DNA from: an uncultured Eubacterium sp.
GTDB taxonomy: Bacteria; Bacillota_A; Clostridia; Lachnospirales; Lachnospiraceae
Length of the DNA stretch: 9,095 nt
Reading direction: 5' to 3'
Assembly (NCBI GenBank): GCA_948560485.1
Contig: CAOXUF010000063.1
Coordinates: forward strand, 391 to 9,485
Part shown: piece by piece, positions 8,201 to 9,095 of the stretch
How positions within the stretch are numbered: position 1 is the first letter of the stretch
Layout of the letters: every line of letters starts with the position of its first letter
Made by a program: the position numbers and the translations under genes
Notes under the pieces: model-generated
What the model was told of the DNA's origin: nothing
Databases searched by the model: none
What the model saw: only the letters and a program-made list of their open reading frames with translations

Positions 8201-9095
8201 TGGAACTTGCCTGTAAGAATTCTCCGGTAAATTTAAACTATTATATTCTTGATTTTGGTACTTCTTCTTTAATTCAGTTAAAAGAGTTACCGCATACAGC
8301 AGACTATATTACATTTGATGAAGAGGAAAAAATAGACAAATTTATCAAACTGACGACGCAGGAGATTAAAAAAAGAAAATCTCTGTTTGCGGCCCAAAAC
8401 GCTATGAATTTTAAAATGTATAATAATAATTCTGCAAATAAAATACCTGCTATCTTGGTACTGATTGATAATTATGATGTTGTGCGTGAAATTGGTATGG
8501 AGTTTGAGGCGTTTATTACAAAATTAACCCGTGATGGCGTAGGCGTAGGTATCTATACCGTGATTGACGCTTCCAGATCCAGTGCGGTGAAATATTCAGT
8601 TTTAAGCAATTTCAAAAATAAAATTACACATTATATGTTTGACCCATCCGATGCAATATCCGTTGTGGGCAGAAGTAAATATAGTCTTCCTGAGGTGAAG
8701 GGTCGCGCGCTTGTTAAGCTAAACGATGTTTGTGTCATGCAATGCTACCTTCCGGTTCTTTATGAAAATGACGATCAATATGCAGATGCAATCTCAAAGG
8801 TTGTGAAGACAATAGCTAGAGAGAATACTGCTGCGGGTCCGAAAGGCATTCCTATGCTTCCCGAATTTGTTACTTATCAAGATATTTATGATGAGTCTTT
8901 GCTTAACGACAAAAAACTACCAATTGGTTTGGATACAGAGGATGTAATGGTCCAAGCGTTGGATTTATCAGTTCCCACACATGTAATCGTTGGTCCGCCG
9001 CAGTCGGGAAAAACCAATATTATCAAAATTGCTTGTCAGGCGTTTCATAACAACAAAATATTCATATCGGATACAAGGGCAATGGAATTGTCGCA
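5209..9095 (+). CDS. essC: EssC type VII secretion ATPase (3' end beyond window)
   Basis: The FtsK/SpoIIIE-family motor of T7SSb, open for 1295 codons with no stop and cut by the window end; staphylococcal EssC is near 1480 residues, so about 180 are probably missing. In order: a beta-rich N-terminus and an FHA-like domain (about 80-155, LIGNTSNADIWI) lacking the usual Arg-Ser phosphothreonine contacts; two membrane helices (about 209-229 and 233-254); a charged coil; a degenerate ATPase-like domain (about 330-600) without a Walker A; then three ATPase domains. D1 has Walker A GTTGSGKS (645-652), DYKGGG, Walker B LFLISDE (D755, E756) and ATQKPSG, all intact, so it should be the active motor. 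D2 has GSSGFGKST (983-991) but IDN (1086-1088) instead of a Walker B Asp-Glu. D3 has GPPQSGKT (1262-1269) and continues past the edge. PWLPPL (923-928) marks the D1-D2 linker. AAGGAG (5195-5200) lies eight bases before the ATG. Confidence 0.96.
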   Translation, partial: MKQVMLFKDNRYIEITEDSDVRLNAQLLPDQNGTIFVTNSDEKVFIHETELVPFQKVHIDEELSALLFVEDEVLFSKSFINGSILIGNTSNADIWIDDTKASLLLTNAALQIVEGSAYVNGKERFAGSYSVSAGDCIMVGATKIILKDQSIVCSGSGYTCHLKRAWKDDEINEDFPIYKRSPRMIKPLPSSSVSVELPEKLTKSNKQLVKIIVPPLVTLCITIALGIFMGRGIMMLIGAATTAMTLIFSIVTFVTERKEKKIQKEKRERTFDHYLVAKRAEIYSLYQQQIDSLLYHNPSVENIETMITHHSSRIYERSATDSDFLCLSLGLASQPLSFQIKKPNRKIDESEDELEKELYGVLDHYTVVPDMPVVIDLKQAHLGLVGEPKYIKKVLVSIITQLCFHQSYHDIELIALIHPKDETFFEWMKWYPHCKAKSINISGLVSSENQRDQVLGNIAQILKERKQKQDEAKQDSLYLPHYVFIIDNPKMIINHSIMEYLQLQSMNLGFSLIYTTNIQANLPDNVHTIFNVNENHTGILVMDNSLLLNKKVTLYNIENIELERMSRTITPLIHHKGVSTQIPDSITFFELYGVKKPKEIPLEQLWNNNKCYKSLAVPLGVRAKDDIVYLNLHEKAHGPHGLVAGTTGSGKSEIVQSYILSLAINFHPYDVGFLLIDYKGGGMANLFERLPHLLGTITNLDGSESMRALASIKSELLRRQKIFGEHEVNNINQYTKLFKAGKATEPMPHLFLISDEFAELKKEQPDFMSELVSAARIGRSLGVHLILATQKPSGVVDDQIWSNSKFKLALKVQNESDSNEVIKTPDAARITQPGRAYLQVGNNEVYELFQSAWSGAEYSDTVVEKGYDNRIYKVNQLGQGELLNDDLSEGETERGVVATQLDVVVDYIKETYEKQGCKNVEKPWLPPLEHRMVSPYINVGQDVGKCEGYDLQITVGMVDIPENQKQEEYQHDFFKDGNFAIFGSSGFGKSTGEMNIALELACKNSPVNLNYYILDFGTSSLIQLKELPHTADYITFDEEEKIDKFIKLTTQEIKKRKSLFAAQNAMNFKMYNNNSANKIPAILVLIDNYDVVREIGMEFEAFITKLTRDGVGVGIYTVIDASRSSAVKYSVLSNFKNKITHYMFDPSDAISVVGRSKYSLPEVKGRALVKLNDVCVMQCYLPVLYENDDQYADAISKVVKTIARENTAAGPKGIPMLPEFVTYQDIYDESLLNDKKLPIGLDTEDVMVQALDLSVPTHVIVGPPQSGKTNIIKIACQAFHNNKIFISDTRAMELS

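Noticed and set aside
1..9095. CRISPR arrays, insertion sequences, tRNA or rRNA genes
   Set aside because: No direct repeats with spacers, no transposase-like frame or terminal repeats, and no tRNA or rRNA signature seen on either strand.

Overview
The window carries the core of a Firmicutes-type type VII secretion system (T7SSb, also called Ess or Yuk). All genes are on the + strand and tightly packed. The DNA is AT-rich, the ribosome binding sites are of the AAGGAG type, and the gene families are those of Bacillota T7SSb. I therefore infer a low-GC Gram-positive bacterium. Divergence from the Staphylococcus, Bacillus and Listeria proteins suggests a clostridial lineage, but I cannot name a genus.

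Layout: bases 1-255 are non-coding. They hold a strong sigma-A-like promoter (TAGACA, 17 bases, then an extended -10 TGTTATAAT) whose -35 box overlaps one arm of a perfect 9-bp inverted repeat, followed by a leader of about 150 bases. Then come an esaA-like gene (256-2916), a WXG100 gene esxA (2955-3248), a hairpin with a T-rich tail (3253-3290), essA-like (3309-3818), esaB-like (3820-4053), essB (4075-5193) and essC (5209 to beyond the window end). Gaps after the hairpin are only 1 to 21 bases, so essA-esaB-essB-essC form one transcription unit. The hairpin probably acts as a partial terminator that keeps the abundant secreted substrate above the machine components.

How the parts work together (family knowledge): EssC is the membrane-anchored hexameric FtsK/SpoIIIE-type motor. 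EssB and EssA are membrane partners, EsaB is a small cytosolic ubiquitin-like regulator, EsaA is an envelope-spanning protein with a large extracellular part, and EsxA is the small helical-hairpin protein exported as a dimer. No LXG or other toxin substrate lies inside the window. Such genes usually follow essC, beyond the right edge.

The most unusual material is in the EsaA-like protein. It has an aromatic residue (Trp, Tyr or one Phe) at every seventh position for more than 100 residues, only one C-terminal membrane segment where EsaA/YueB proteins usually have several, an acidic Pro/Asp-rich linker, and exactly two ectodomain cysteines. The system itself is a known type. I see no wholly new system, but these EsaA features and the gene order look atypical.
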